Source: Caenorhabditis remanei | Taxonomy: Eukaryota > Nematoda > Chromadorea > Rhabditida > Rhabditidae | Assembly (NCBI RefSeq): GCF_010183535.1 | Contig: NC_071332.1 | Location: forward strand, 12,834,001-12,898,000 | Length of the DNA: 64,000 nt | Direction of reading: 5' to 3' | Shown: positions 22,481 through 35,999 of the stretch, piece by piece | Numbering within the stretch: position 1 is the stretch's first letter | Layout of the letters: each line of letters starts with the position of its first letter | Notes under the pieces: model-generated | What the model saw: only the letters and a program-made list of their open reading frames with translations | Databases searched by the model: none | Told to the model about the DNA's origin: nothing | Translations under genes and position numbers: made by a program

Positions 22481-22792
22481 TCTTTACGGGTATCGCTCAT
22501 TCAAATACGGCTGAAATCTTTCGGCTTATAAATTGTTGAACTTTCAAATATTGTTACAATGTTTATTATGCTTATCAGCATCCTTTAAATGGAAAACACA
22601 AAAATTTTTGAGATCAGAAATACGGAGGGGTCTCGAAAGAGAGCAATGAATGTCAAACATAGTACAATTTTAAGGGGGGGGGGTAGTTAGATAGTGATTG
22701 AATGATTAAATAAGTGACTGAAACGATTAAAGATAGATGGAGACGAGCATTTTGAGCAAAATTTGGAATTAGATGTTTGCAATTTGGATGAA
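22481..22792 (+). repeat. 300-bp local repeat, copy R6
   Basis: Between four-helix copy 3 and the intact mcm-7. It includes a run of ten G at ~22675 in place of the shorter run in other copies, and an unfilled GTAGTTAG site. It may overlap the mcm-7 3' UTR. Confidence 0.8.
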
Positions 22793-22805
22793 GTCGATAA
22801 TACAA

Positions 22806-25198
22806 TCAATTCATAGCAAAAACGATGTTCTGGCGATCCATAACCAGAACTCCATTGGCAGTGTACTGATCGAGACACTTCTGAAGAGCAACCTCGCTGA
22901 TTCCCTTACGAGCGCACCGTTGAATAGCGTTCGACAAAGCGATTGGCTCGTTGTTCGAGTGATAGATCTCACGAAGAACGGAGAAAGCGGCATCGACTGG
23001 AGCCATACGCCTGAAAAAAGAGTATGATTATTTGCAGTTGATTGTTTTTTTTTGAAAACATACTTTTCGATTCTGGTCTGCTCTGGTCTGAGAGAATCCT
23101 TGGCAAATTGCATCAAGCGGAGAGCCTCTTCAACATCACTCTCATCGACAATCTTTGAGAGACGAAGCTTGGCACGAGCTGTGGCCATTCTGACGATTCC
23201 AAGAATCATTCTTGGTGACACGAATGTTGGATCTGATGAGTAACGAGCATCTCTTCGCATTTCGACATAGGCTTCCACAATACGCTCACGAAGAGCAGGA
23301 TCGACAGTTGGAGTGTAGGTCTTGCAGAGTGAAATGTACTCTCGGAGTGTTTCAAGTGAGATCAAATCCTTCTTCTCACGATTCGGATGACATCCATGTT
23401 GATGGACGTAGGTAATGTGCTCAGCAAGAGTCTTATCATTTTCACGGTCTGCCTTGTCTTGCATGAGTAGAATCAGATCAAAACGAGAGAGAAGTGCAGC
23501 TGGGAGATCAACATTCTGTTCAATAGAACGGTTTGGATTATATCTTCCATAAGCTGGGTTAGCGGCGGCGATGATAGCAGTACGTGCATTCAAAGTGGTC
23601 ATGATACCAGCCTTGGCAATAGAGATGGTTTGCTGCTCCATAACCTCATGAATAGCAGTTCTGTCGTTATCCATCATCTTATCAAACTCATCGATACAGC
23701 AGATTCCACCATCCGCCAACACCAAAGCACCTCCTTCAAGAGACATTTCTCCAGTAACCGGATCCTTCATAACAGCAGCAGTCAAACCGACTCCAGAAGA
23801 TCCACGACCAGTGGTGTATTGCGAACGTGGGGCAAGACGGTTAACGTATCCGAGAAGTTGAGATTTGGCTACTCCTGGATCTCCCATCATCAAAACATTG
23901 ATGCATCCACGAATCTTCATTCCATTAGAAGTGTTGTCATTTCCTCCGACAAGAGCCATAAGAAGACACTTCTTGACATCCACGTGTCCAAAGATTTCTG
24001 GAGCGATAGAAGCAGCCAGAGCCTCGTAATTGTCTCCCTTGCGGCGAAGAACTTCAAGTTCCTCAGATTGAACTCCATTGTATGTTGGGTTGTCGTCGAG
24101 ATTATGAATGAACTGTAAATAAAACATTTAGATCATTTTCAAAACAGTTTATACTTACATGAGCTTCCAAATAGGTATCAGCAACTAATCCACCAGTTGG
24201 TCGGAATCCAGTTTGCATAATTGGCAAGAAAACGCCGGACACTTGCACAACATTTCCAGTGTTGCACCGTCTAGTCATCTCTCCGTAAACATAGACGGTC
24301 ATTGTTCGTGGAATAGATCCGATTGGCACTTGCTCACTGAGCTCTTGGATTCGAAGTTCTTGGAACTTGACGAATTTGGATCCACGAAGCTGCATGTGGA
24401 GTCTTCCATTGGCCTTAGCTTCAACACATTCCTTATTTGGACAGTTGAGTGGAGGAGTGAACTGCATTCCCTTCACTGGTTGATAGACTTCGGCAGCACA
24501 TGTATCACAAGTGTATGTCATCACTTGAACACATGGCTTCACTTCGGTGGCTCTGATGACAACTCCTTTCATCGAAACCAAATGTCCGATTTCTGTGGCC
24601 TTGATATTACGAACGCATGTCTGATGAACTTGGTCTTCAGTTGTGAAATAGACTTCAAAGCGTTGAAGAAGTTGGGGTGGGTACTTCTTGCGCTTGTCTT
24701 GAAGAGAAACTTCTTCATTTGCAGCTCCTTCAGTATCGTCCATTTGAATACGTTGGAACATATGAGCGTCGAGAGCATCAACGACTGGAGCCGGTTTGTC
24801 ACCGAGATAATCCTGGATCATATCGGCAATCGTGTCCTTGAAGATAGTTTCATATCTATAAATAGTTTGTAAATTAATTTGTGATAACACAAAGTTCTTT
24901 ACCTCTTGGTGTTAGACACAATAGCTTCAGAAAGTTCCAAAGCATCAGGGATATCACAATCCTTGATGTGGTCAATGTCGATTACGATAGCCTGTTTCTC
25001 ACGTCGTGCGAGCTCGAAGACTTGGTCACGGTATGGGAAGACCTGAAAAAAAACGGAATACAGCAACTTTCCAATCGTGCAAAAGGATTAACTTACCTTT
25101 CCGGATCCATCCTCATTATCCACATAATAATCATCGAAAAAACTGCGAACCTTGGTCTTCTCGGTGGCCCAGTCTGTGTTGTAAGTTTTAGTTTTCAT
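22806..25198 (-). CDS. mcm-7: MCM7 replicative helicase subunit
   Basis: Exons (transcript order): 25097-25198, 24903-25042, 24159-24855, 23064-24112 and 22806-23010, all in phase, for 730 residues, a normal MCM7 length. MCM7 is one of six subunits of the MCM2-7 ring that unwinds DNA at replication forks. Visible motifs are a four-cysteine zinc finger (C197, C200, C219, C224), Walker A GDPGVAKS (about 390-397), Walker B CIDEFDK (about 452-458), the arginine finger SRFD (522-525) and a C-terminal winged-helix region. The start [10 protein letters not shown] is the only ATG upstream in frame. It is divergent from hpo-18 with ~630 bp between starts. This is the sole complete copy, and pieces of it are scattered through the first 20 kb. 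Confidence 0.97.
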
Positions 25199-25829
25199 AG
25201 TGAGTCGGGGTTAGAGGCGAGCTGTAAAAACTAGATAAGATAATGTAAGCAGATAAACACAACAACTGATACGAAAATAAAAAAAAGAGCTCGAAAATCA
25301 AGATATGGCTCTAAAATCGTCGACAACGAGACAACATGTGAAGGAATGCAACAGATGATGCATTCAATTTTCGCGCGTTTGCCTCCCCCTCGGTTCAAAC
25401 ACGTCGTTGCGAGACCCACCGAGGCGGGAAACCTACGCGCCTTTAATAATATTTTTCCGAACATGGACTGTGCCATTTTCTGGTGTTTAGAGCTTCCTCT
25501 AAGCCGACTTCCACGTTCATTTACTTTTTTAAAGTTGAAAAATAGAAGAATCAGGTGCTGAAAGTTAGTTTTGCCACGAAAAAGTCGATAAAATTTACTA
25601 AATACACGGATAAATGCAGGAAACAAATTTTGTGTTGGTTTTGATTGTGCGGAACTATTAAGATCGAGTTACTATCTAAAATTATTCATATCGAAGATGA
25701 CATTCAGCGGAAAAGAGTTTATCGATAGTGACAACGAAGTCGGTAACTTTTCTTGCGCGCGTTTTTCTCGTAACTTAACATGTAACACTCGTTCTTTCGA
25801 ATTTTTATAATCTTTATTGCAGTAGAACC
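25199..25829. promoter_or_regulatory. divergent promoter region between mcm-7 and hpo-18
   Basis: A 631-bp spacer between divergent housekeeping starts. It contains TTTTCGCGCGTTTGCC near 25369, which resembles an E2F site (TTTSGCGC), as expected upstream of a replication gene. No coding sequence was recognised. An acceptor ATTGCAG lies 7 bp before the hpo-18 ATG. Confidence 0.55.
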
Positions 25830-26112
25830 ATGGTTGCCTGGAGAGCCGCTGGACTCAACTACGTGCGATACTCTCAGATCGCCGCTGAAATCACTCGCAA
25901 GTGCACTAAGGCAGCCCCAGGAAAAGCTGCTGCCAAGAAACCAGAAGCCACACTCAAGGTTTGTCATTTAGACAGTTTTACTGATATATAGGGAATTTTC
26001 TTTGACGGCTTTAAATATTTTCATGTGAGTCAGAGGAAAGCTTCAATCCATCTTCCTGTTTATCATATTTTTTCAGATCAACGTTTGGGAGAACGGAAAG
26101 CAACAGAAATAG
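25830..26112 (+). CDS. hpo-18: mitochondrial ATP synthase epsilon subunit
   Basis: Two exons, 25830-25958 and 26077-26112, encode 54 residues starting MVAWRAAGLNYVRYSQIAAE. This matches the short eukaryotic F1 epsilon subunit, a stalk component of mitochondrial ATP synthase. The body IAAEITRKCTKAAP and the C-terminal VWENGKQQK fit the family. It has no cleavable presequence, as usual. It is probably the first gene of an operon with figl-1: same strand, 214 bp from its stop to a TTTTCAG acceptor. Confidence 0.93.
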
Positions 26113-26339
26113 ACAGAAGTATTCGAATAAATACCATTTGGATGCATTCCCTGCCTTCGGATCGTCATTTTTTCTATCACTTGCGATTGTTTCTGATTTA
26201 TAGTAGATGACATAAATTTTTGAGTTTTAACGTGTTTTTCAAATTTCTTCACCCTTCCCAAGTTACTCCCATCTTTTCATTCATATTTTTGTTTGAGTGG
26301 GGCTTCTTTCAGTGTCCATTTTTTCAGAAGGTCAGGAAA
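26113..26339 (+). promoter_or_regulatory. probable intercistronic region of the hpo-18/figl-1 operon
   Basis: A 227-bp gap on the same strand, U-rich in its middle, ending with a 3' splice acceptor (TTTTTTCAG at ~26318-26326) that has no upstream donor in a coding exon. This layout is typical of Caenorhabditis operons processed by SL2 trans-splicing. Confidence 0.6.
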
Positions 26340-28696
26340 ATGTATTCTCCGAAACGGGTTAAGCTGAATCTCACCAACAAAGTAAGAAAACGACCTGAAA
26401 CTGAAGAAAATTGTGAAGAACTTTACCCACCTACAGCTCTTGCTCGAAATGGAATCAGTCCATACTTCATCGGGAAGCCTCGCCGAAAAGTTATCTCAAA
26501 CGAAAGAAATTCTGAAGCAGGCCCACCACCTCCGTTCCCTCTTCGAATTCAACGTAAAGTGCCTGAAGATGATCCTGAAAGCATTGTCATTGACGAAGAC
26601 GATGAAGATATCACAGATGTACCTGTTCAAGTAAAACGTGATCCTCAAAAAACCTACAATCGTCCTTTTTTTGGCGAAAAGAGCAGTATAAATTCTGAAG
26701 AAGTATCCAGTGCTAAGTCCAAAGAAGAAAAACGACGAGATCCATTCACAATGCGAGGTTTCGATTTTGGAAGTGACGAGAAAGTAGTCAAAATCAGAGA
26801 CAAGATATGCGATATAGTGGACCCGACAGGCTCCAGAAGGTCAGATCCGAAATTCATTCAGCAAATGCACGAGAATACATTGAAAGGCATCGAGGTGGCG
26901 TCTAACCCGGATTTTAAGAAAAAAAGGTGCATTTTAGAGAAATGGATCACGGAGTTATGTTGCATAGCAAAACGATTTCAACTAGTAGTGAACTCACTGG
27001 CATAAATATTTGCTCCAAATTTCTGATATTCAAAAAGCTTTCGGAAGGCCTTACAACTGATCTTGTTAAAATCAAAAGTATTCTTTGGAATCTTACAGTT
27101 CGATGTCAAACAACATTTTTCAGAGGGCCAATCAAAAATCGCGCTGCTATTCAATCGACACTGGGCTCCATATATCCGAATTTCCTCACTGCCAGTGGCC
27201 AAGAACCACAGAAAAGCAAATTCCAAGTACCTCTCGACCGTCAATCAAGTACACAATCCAATAGTTCGATTCCTCCAACCAGAAAAACAATTGCACCTGA
27301 ACTCCCGAAACGAAGCTCAAACTCGTCATCACTCATCAAGAAAGCAATGGGGATGGACACAGAAGGTGGTGGAAAAGATGAGAAAATTGATGGATTGAGG
27401 GCGGAACCCAGCTTGAAGCACTTCGATGAAAATATAATTTCGTTGATCGAATCTGAAATCATGTCGGTGAACAATGAGATTGGATGGGCTGACGTGGCAG
27501 GACTGGAAGGAGCGAAGAAAGCACTAAGGGAGATTGTGGTACTTCCATTCAAAAGACCGTTAGTTTTTTTAACACCAATCATTTTTCCTTTTTTCCTGTT
27601 GGTTGACTTCCTAGTTGTTGTTATTCAGAGATGTATTCACCGGAATTCGTGCTCCACCAAAAGGAGTTCTTCTCTTCGGACCTCCTGGTACTGGTAAAAC
27701 GATGATCGGACGTTGTGTAGCATCTCAATGCAAAGCCACATTCTTCAATATCTCTGCCTCATCCCTAACATCAAAATGGGTCGGAGAAGGCGAGAAACTC
27801 GTTCGTGCACTCTTTTCGGTGGCTCGTTTGAAACTTCCAAGTGTCATTTTCATTGATGAAATTGACTCGTTGTTGTCTGCGAGATCTGAGTCTGAACATG
27901 AATCTTCTCGGAGAATTAAAACTGAATTTCTTGTTCAGTTAGATGGTGTCAATACCGCTCCAGATGAACGACTTCTTGTTTTGGGCGCCACGAATCGGCC
28001 ACAAGAATTGGATGAAGCTGCTCGTCGAAGGTTTCAGAAGAGATTGTATATTGCTCTTCCGGAACCTGAATCCCGTACCCAAATTGTTCAAAACTTGTTG
28101 AAAGGAACTCGTCACGATATAACGGACCACAATTTGGAGCGGATTCGACTGTTAACTGACGGCTATTCTGGAGCCGATATGAGACAGTTGTGTACCGAAG
28201 CAGCAATGGGACCAATCAGAGATATCGGAGATGAAATCGAAACTATTGATAAAGATGATGTAAGTTGTTGTGTGTGTTTTTTTGTATGTTCTTTCCTCAT
28301 GATCAATTTAAAGACGATTTTTTGAAAAACAATTCGGTCGTTGTCACTGTGGTAACTCGCTTGAGTACAGTTCCCGTGCAGACAAAGTGCATAGCTTTCC
28401 TGTTAAATAATAATGATGATATATTGTTAATGTTGTTTGGTTTGTGGGTGGTTGGCCACCCGTGACTTTATGTTTTTAATTGCGAAATATCTAACCACAT
28501 TGTTCTACTACAAACGACGCTCCCTTTTCTTCTCAAGTTTCGAAACTTTACAAAATTCCAGATTCGCGCTGTGACGGTCTCTGATTTCGCCGATGCTGCT
28601 CGTGTTGTCCGTCCTACTGTCGATGATTCTCAACTAGATGCTTACGCCGCTTGGGACAAGAAATTCGGATGCCTGCCTCCGCCACTTCTACATTGA
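26340..28696 (+). CDS. figl-1: fidgetin-like 1 AAA ATPase
   Basis: Exons 26340-26926, 27124-27558, 27629-28259 and 28562-28696 give 595 residues, close to C. elegans FIGL-1. The N-terminal ~280 residues are low-complexity and charged. The AAA module starts near [18 protein letters not shown], with Walker A GPPGTGKT (358-365), Walker B IDEID (416-420), a [14 protein letters not shown] sensor/arginine region and a C-terminal Vps4-type helix (AWDKKFG). FIGL1 family members remodel RAD51 filaments in recombination and act in germline mitosis and meiosis. The start follows an acceptor TTTTTTCAG at 26326 by 14 bp, consistent with SL2 trans-splicing downstream of hpo-18. Confidence 0.96.
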
Positions 28697-29077
28697 CGAG
28701 TGACCTTATATCTCAATTTTCAGTTTAAAACTGTGCTCATGAATACGAAAACGTGCATTTCCCTACGTATACTCATTCCCACTTTATATGATCTATTCTC
28801 TCGGTTTTTCGGTTCTTGAATCTTATCTGAAATCTCATGTATAATGCATCCCCATCTTTTTATATTACGATCTCTATCACAATAGTCTTTCCTTTTTCTC
28901 CTTTTTTACTTCTTCTGTTTATGATTTTATGAATAATTTTGGTGCTTTTAATTATTCCCAGCAACTATTTTGAATTTGTTGCTGTTCCCAATTTATCGGT
29001 GCATCAAATCCTTTGAATATTTATTTCTTGTCTGACTCATGACAGCGTTGAAAATGAATTCAACTCATTTCAGATAA
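28697..29077 (+). other. spacer between figl-1 and glrx-3
   Basis: 381 bp without coding sequence. It holds the figl-1 3' UTR and ends with an acceptor CATTTCAG three bases plus AAATG from the glrx-3 start. glrx-3 could be a third operon gene or have its own promoter; the gap is slightly long for an operon. Confidence 0.5.
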
Positions 29078-30275
29078 ATGCCGATTCAAGAGATTAAAAG
29101 TGGCGAGGAGGTCGCTGCCTTCATCAAGGATCCGTCACCTGCCGTACTTCACTTCTACGCCTCGTGGGCTCCGAGTTGCGATCAAGTCAACGATCTGCTC
29201 GATGATCTCGTTGCTGAAATCGCCTTGCCCCTTCGTGCCGCCTACATTGATGCTGAAGCTCTTCCAGGAATCTCATTGAACTTCAAAATCACTGCTGCTC
29301 CAACTCTCGTCTTTTTCAGTGTGAGTTTTTAGGCAGATCAGAATCAGTTTTAATTGAGACTGTTGGGTTTTCAATAATCTGTATCATCTTCGTATTTTCG
29401 TTGTTTTCAAACCTATTAATTTCAGAATGGAAAGGAAGTGGACCGAGTCGATGGATTCGTTCCAAAAGAGATTCAATCGAAAGTTGTGCTCACTGCTAGT
29501 CGTTCGCTTTCTCAGAATTCGTCATCTGACTCCAGTTCAACTTTATCTTCTACTCAATCTCTGACTCCAGAACAAGAAAAAGAGGCTTTGAATGCTCGAT
29601 TGAAGTCCTTGGTTTCCTCGAATAAAGTAATGCTTTTCATGAAAGGAAACCCTGCTTCGCCACGTTGCGGATTCTCCAGAACCATTGTGGACTTGCTCAA
29701 TTCCCACAACATCGAATTCGGCTCTTTTGACATCTTTTCGGATGAAGCTGTTCGTCAAGGGCTCAAGGAATACTCTAATTGGCCGACTTACCCACAGCTA
29801 TATTTGGATGGAGAGCTTGTCGGAGGACTCGATGTCGTCAAGGAGGAATTCCAAGATCAAGGATTTATTGACGCTCTTCCAAAAGTTGGAGGATCAGCTT
29901 CAAATGGGAAAGATGATTTGGAGAAAAGATTGAAAGTGTTGGTATCATCTCATCGAATGATGTTATTCATGAAGGGTAATCGAGATACTCCAAAATGCGG
30001 ATTCTCTCGAACTATCATTGAGCTATTGAACAATGCTCGCGCCGATTATCAAACTTTTGACATTCTCGAAGATGAAGAAGTTAGACAGGGACTCAAGGTA
30101 ACAACAGCTTTGTAAGCAAACCTCTCTTATACTACTTTTTCAGGAGTTCTCAAACTGGCCGACCTATCCGCAGCTTTATCTTGATGGAGAGCTTATTGGA
30201 GGACTCGATGTCGTCAAGGAAGAACTCCTGGACACCCATTTCCTTCGTCAAATTCCGAGAATTCGGAATGAATAA
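29078..30275 (+). CDS. glrx-3: glutaredoxin 3 (PICOT-type monothiol glutaredoxin)
   Basis: Exons 29078-29320, 29426-30097 and 30144-30275 give 348 residues. Order of domains: an N-terminal thioredoxin-like domain (about 1-105) with [10 protein letters not shown], where only one active-site cysteine remains; a serine-rich linker (about 105-128); and two monothiol glutaredoxin domains with CGFS motifs at C162 and C272, each followed by [21 protein letters not shown] glutathione-binding residues. Proteins of this type bind a bridging [2Fe-2S] cluster with glutathione and traffic cytosolic iron-sulfur clusters. The Trx plus two Grx architecture matches animal GLRX3. It is tail to tail with bir-1. 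Confidence 0.96.
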
Positions 30276-30601
30276 ACTATCACTAAATTTATCTCAATCA
30301 CTTCTCTTTCATACAAAACTTCGTTCCTTGTTCCCAAAATCCCCGAAATGCCTTCCACTCGTTGATTACTACTGTAAATTTCTTTTCGATTGCCTTTTGA
30401 TATATAAACAAAGATTTAAAGTTTAAGTTAGAATTGCTCGCTAACATTTGTACATATATTAACAACTCAACAACTGAGAACAATTTATGAAAATTGGAGT
30501 TAGGTTGGTAAAAACTAAACAATATTAAAAGTAGATTATGATTCACATAGAAGAAATATAATAGAGCGCTACTCAAAACTATTCACATAAATAACGATCA
30601 C
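30276..30601. other. spacer between convergent glrx-3 and bir-1
   Basis: 326 bp shared by the 3' ends of two convergent genes. No coding or structured sequence was recognised. Confidence 0.6.
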
Positions 30602-31134
30602 TTATGGATTCTTCTTTCTGGAACGGCGAGGTTTTGACGTAGACTGCTTTTTCGGGCCCTTCAGAACTTCAGAGACTGTTGCTGAAATGTTTGTTACGGC
30701 CATTTTCTGCTCCAATTGCTCGATAATAACGTTTTGTTTCTTGAATTGAGCCATAACAATGCCACTTTGTGAGAGTTTGATGCACTCAGAAAGAGTTAAC
30801 TTTGAATCTTCGAGCTTTTCCAGATGAACAAAGTCACAATCATTTCCACGTTTTTTGTGTTCCTCCCATGGATCATCGTCTGGATCGAATTCAAGCTCTT
30901 TGAGGCAAAATGGGCAGATAGCCGAGATTCCTCCTGTCCACACGAAACCTGCTCGTGCAAGCTAAAAACGTCTGATTGCGATCTGTTTATTACGAAAGAA
31001 CAAACCGTTTTCGAAGTGCAAGTCGCCGTTTGATCATCGTCGTATTCGTAATTTTTGAAAGTGGCCAAACGATCTTTGAAGAATATGAACGGTGCCATTC
31101 CCGAGTTTTCCACCTTTTTCAGAGATCGAGCCAT
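30602..31134 (-). CDS. bir-1: survivin-like BIR protein
   Basis: Two exons, 31006-31134 and 30602-30961, give 162 residues. A single BIR domain begins KDRLATFKNY and holds the zinc ligands CPFC, then H of DPWEEHKKR and the C of NDC. The C-terminal half is helical and ends in a basic tail (STSKPRRSRKKNP). This single-BIR architecture is that of survivin, a subunit of the chromosomal passenger complex with Aurora B and INCENP, which controls chromosome segregation and cytokinesis. The helix after the BIR is where family members contact their partners. A TTTTCAG acceptor lies 4 bp before the ATG, so the mRNA is probably trans-spliced. In C. elegans bir-1 is in an operon with skp-1; no such partner is seen here. 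Confidence 0.92.
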
Positions 31135-32828
<1,694 letters not shown>

Positions 32829-34820
32829 GCCCAAACCACCAACAACCCTAATGTACAATCTATGTAACATAACCCACGTTTTAATCTAGTCCACGCTTAT
32901 TTATTGAATGAACCGTTTTGCACCCCCCGAGATTCGTCTTGATTCAGACTAATCCGTTTTCAGACAATGTTTCTTTTCACAACTAGGGCGCGGAAGTCTG
33001 ATCGTCGTAAATCTTTATCACTATTCATTCAGTCTTCGACCTCGTTTATTGAATATGTTGAATACCTCCATGAGAAAACATTCCGAGTATAACTAGAAAG
33101 TTGTTTTCTCACACCCAAAAATCGGTCAATCTGATTTTCTGATCTCACAAAGAAATAGAAATAGAATGCAATCTTGGAGATGTGATCAGGAAAACAAAAA
33201 CACAAGCACTCGACAATGAAATTATATAGATAGTTCCAGGTAAATCACAAATGGCCTTTTCCAGAGTCAGTTAAACATAAACTGGTAACCGGACATCTAG
33301 TTCTTTTTGTATCGGAATGCCCGTCTCCGCGTGTGAGACATTGGTGGTAGTGCAAAATGCTCACTTTGCATGTAATTTGAACTCGAAATTCACTTCTGCA
33401 AACTCAATTTTATCCAAATCCTGTTTTCCCATAACAGATCAAAAGAAATCTAATTTCAGCATATATGTCACCTCTTGTCTGATCAGCTGGACGGAAGTAT
33501 CATGAGAAAATACTGAGAAATATGACGAGTCTCATGTTATTTTTTACTTTAAAGAAAGAGAAAAAGGTTGTCGTTTCAGAACTTCTGATTTCTTGTCGAA
33601 TTCATTAGAACGTGCAAACAAACGGATGTTACATTCTGAAAAAAAGTATCAAAAATAGAATTTTCATTAAAAAATATATAAGTAGAAGAAGGAGAGGAAT
33701 CGTAGTTTAAATATTGTTCTATCGTTCAGTCCAAGTTCAAAATACGGAATGTCTGAAAAAGATTGCATAGAAAATTAAAGAGCAGGTGATCATTGAAAAC
33801 AAGAATATTTCATTCGCAAAGGAACTATTTTATCGTCAATGCTGTGAATGTGAAATTAGTTGTTTTGATTTCCGAGTAGGAACTCAATTAATTTGTTTTT
33901 TTCGGTTTAGTGAACGGAGATCATATCGAATCAGTTATATCAAACCAATTACAGTGAGCGTGGCTGGATGAAGTTATTTATTTCTTGTATTTTTCATCGG
34001 ACTACGATTTCCAGTTTTGAATGATTATAAAATCTGTTTTTCTTGTTCATTTTGACTGTCTCTATATTCAAACACCCCATTCTTACATGATCTTTCATTG
34101 CTCACCATCCTTTTTTTCAACTTCTGATTCTTGTTTTGTCGAGTCTCTGACTTTCCCCCAAATCTGACTCAGATTTCAATATTTGTATTACTTCCACTAT
34201 ATTCTTCTTTGTCAGATGAGCCATCTTCTCATATTTGCATTTTTAGTGTTTGAATTTAAATGTTTGAAGTCTTCTCTCTTAAATTTCGAAACCTCTATCT
34301 GAATAGATCCCAATTCACACAACACCCATTGAAACCCAGTTTCTTTCCTCATAAGGATTTTGAATTCTCGAGAATCCCTGAAACGTTTAGTAAACTAGAT
34401 CTCCGCCTACCTTGTTCTGTAGCATTGAACACTTTCATCTTGCAACAAAAAGCCGAATAAATCCAATTCCGCCCGAATTTCTCAAAGAAACAGAAACCAC
34501 TTTTTCCGTTTTTTCTGCAGTTTCTAATTTGTGCTCAACGTCGTCATTAGAACTTGTTGTCATCGTAAATCTTGACGTTTCCTTCCTTCACTGTCTGGTT
34601 AGTCACATATGTTTTTCTTTCTTTTCTAATTTGTCACCACCCGACATATGTCTCATTGAGTTTGTATTTGTACTCACTTCTTGTTTCCTCATTTGATTAC
34701 ATCGCCCACTTTTATTGTCACTTTTTTGGTTTCATTGATCATTTTTCTATGAAAATTAGCTTTCTTGATATTTTTCACTTTCAATCTTCTGATGTTAAAA
34801 ACTTCAATAAAAAGTTGCAG
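32829..34820. other. intergenic region between GAPDH and the Sra-type receptor
   Basis: About 2 kb with the GAPDH 3' UTR at its left. The short open frames lack protein-like composition or splice support. No repeats or RNA genes were recognised. The last 200 bp are the likely promoter of the receptor. Confidence 0.55.
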
Positions 34821-35999
34821 ATGTCCACAGAAGATCATTGTCAAATAATGCAAAAACTATCAACATCTCTACTTCTTCGATTCACTCTAATCTTCAATTT
34901 GGCAACAAGTCTCATAGCATTTCCAATGGTTATTGCTGCAAGTATTGCACTGTGGAAAGCAAGAGTTGCCAAACTATTTCATATTAATGTTATCATTATA
35001 TTTCAAGTTCATCTTATTGGATTCTTCTTACATTGCTTCAGTAGGTAAAATTTCGAAACGATGAAATCTCGAAATGTATCTGAAAACTTCAGAATAGTTC
35101 TCCATTGTCTTGATCTTTATAACTATGCAATGTTGGATTACTGTGACATGACACCTAGTACAATCAGATGTTTTGCGTTTCGGATACAGTATGTATTTGG
35201 ATTATGGTTGATTTGTGCAACTACAGTACCCCTTATTATCGAAAGATATATTGCTACTATCAAATCATCAAGTTATGAGCATATGGGTTGCTCTCTTGGT
35301 ATTGTTATGGCTTTGTTACAGGTAAGGAAACATACTGAAAGACATCCGCAAGTACATTGACTTTCAGGTCTTCCTTGCCGTTGTCCCTACCTCAATTAAC
35401 TTTCGAAATTTCTCATTTGAAGAGCCAGTAATGAATTACTGTATGGCTCTGAAACCAGGTCTAGTCAGTCACACTGAGAAAGCTGCAATTGTCAGTCTCT
35501 GCATCCAAATCATTGCAAGAATACTATTTCACTATCTGTTCAAAATGAATGAAGTGAGTTTAACCATACGGTACTCTATTCGTAAGCGTGTTTCTTCTCC
35601 AGAATCTTCGAAGAAAGCAGCTAACATCTTCTCTATCGAACCGATATTCATTGGAACAAAATCTGAAATCCATGAAAACTCTGAAACGATTCGCAGATTT
35701 ACAGTCAATTTTCATGATTATTCACATGGCTTTGTTTATTTTTATATTGCAAATCGGACCGGAAGTCGAGAAATCCACGTATATTTCGTTGGTTGAAAGT
35801 GAGTATTCTTCCATGTACTAACAGAATCACAGATTCCTTTTCAGTGAATGCACCATACCCTCTCTACGCTGTCATCTCTATAATCGTTCTTCTCAAAAAG
35901 GCTCATTTGAATAAAGTGAAACTGAAGAAGACGTTGGAAAATCATGTGAATGCTGATCAGAATGTCTATTTCGAGAATTTCAAAAAGTTTTTGCATTGA
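34821..35999 (+). CDS. Sra-superfamily serpentine chemoreceptor
   Basis: Exons 34821-35044, 35093-35321, 35368-35553, 35603-35798 and 35845-35999 give 329 residues, all phases consistent. About seven hydrophobic segments are present. The stretch CLDLYNYAMLDYCDM followed by IERYIATIKSSSYE, and the third-loop motif SLSNRYSLEQNLKSMK, resemble the nematode Sra/Srab/Srb group of candidate chemosensory GPCRs, usually in ciliated neurons. I cannot place it in one subfamily. The chosen ATG follows a TTGCAG acceptor directly; an upstream in-frame reading exists but looks non-coding. Confidence 0.85.

Noticed and set aside
24213..24872. 219-codon plus-strand open frame
   Set aside because: Antisense to mcm-7 exon 3, with no independent support.
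33317..33971. Short open frames between GAPDH and the Sra-type receptor
   Set aside because: No splice sites in phase, no family motifs and AT-driven composition.
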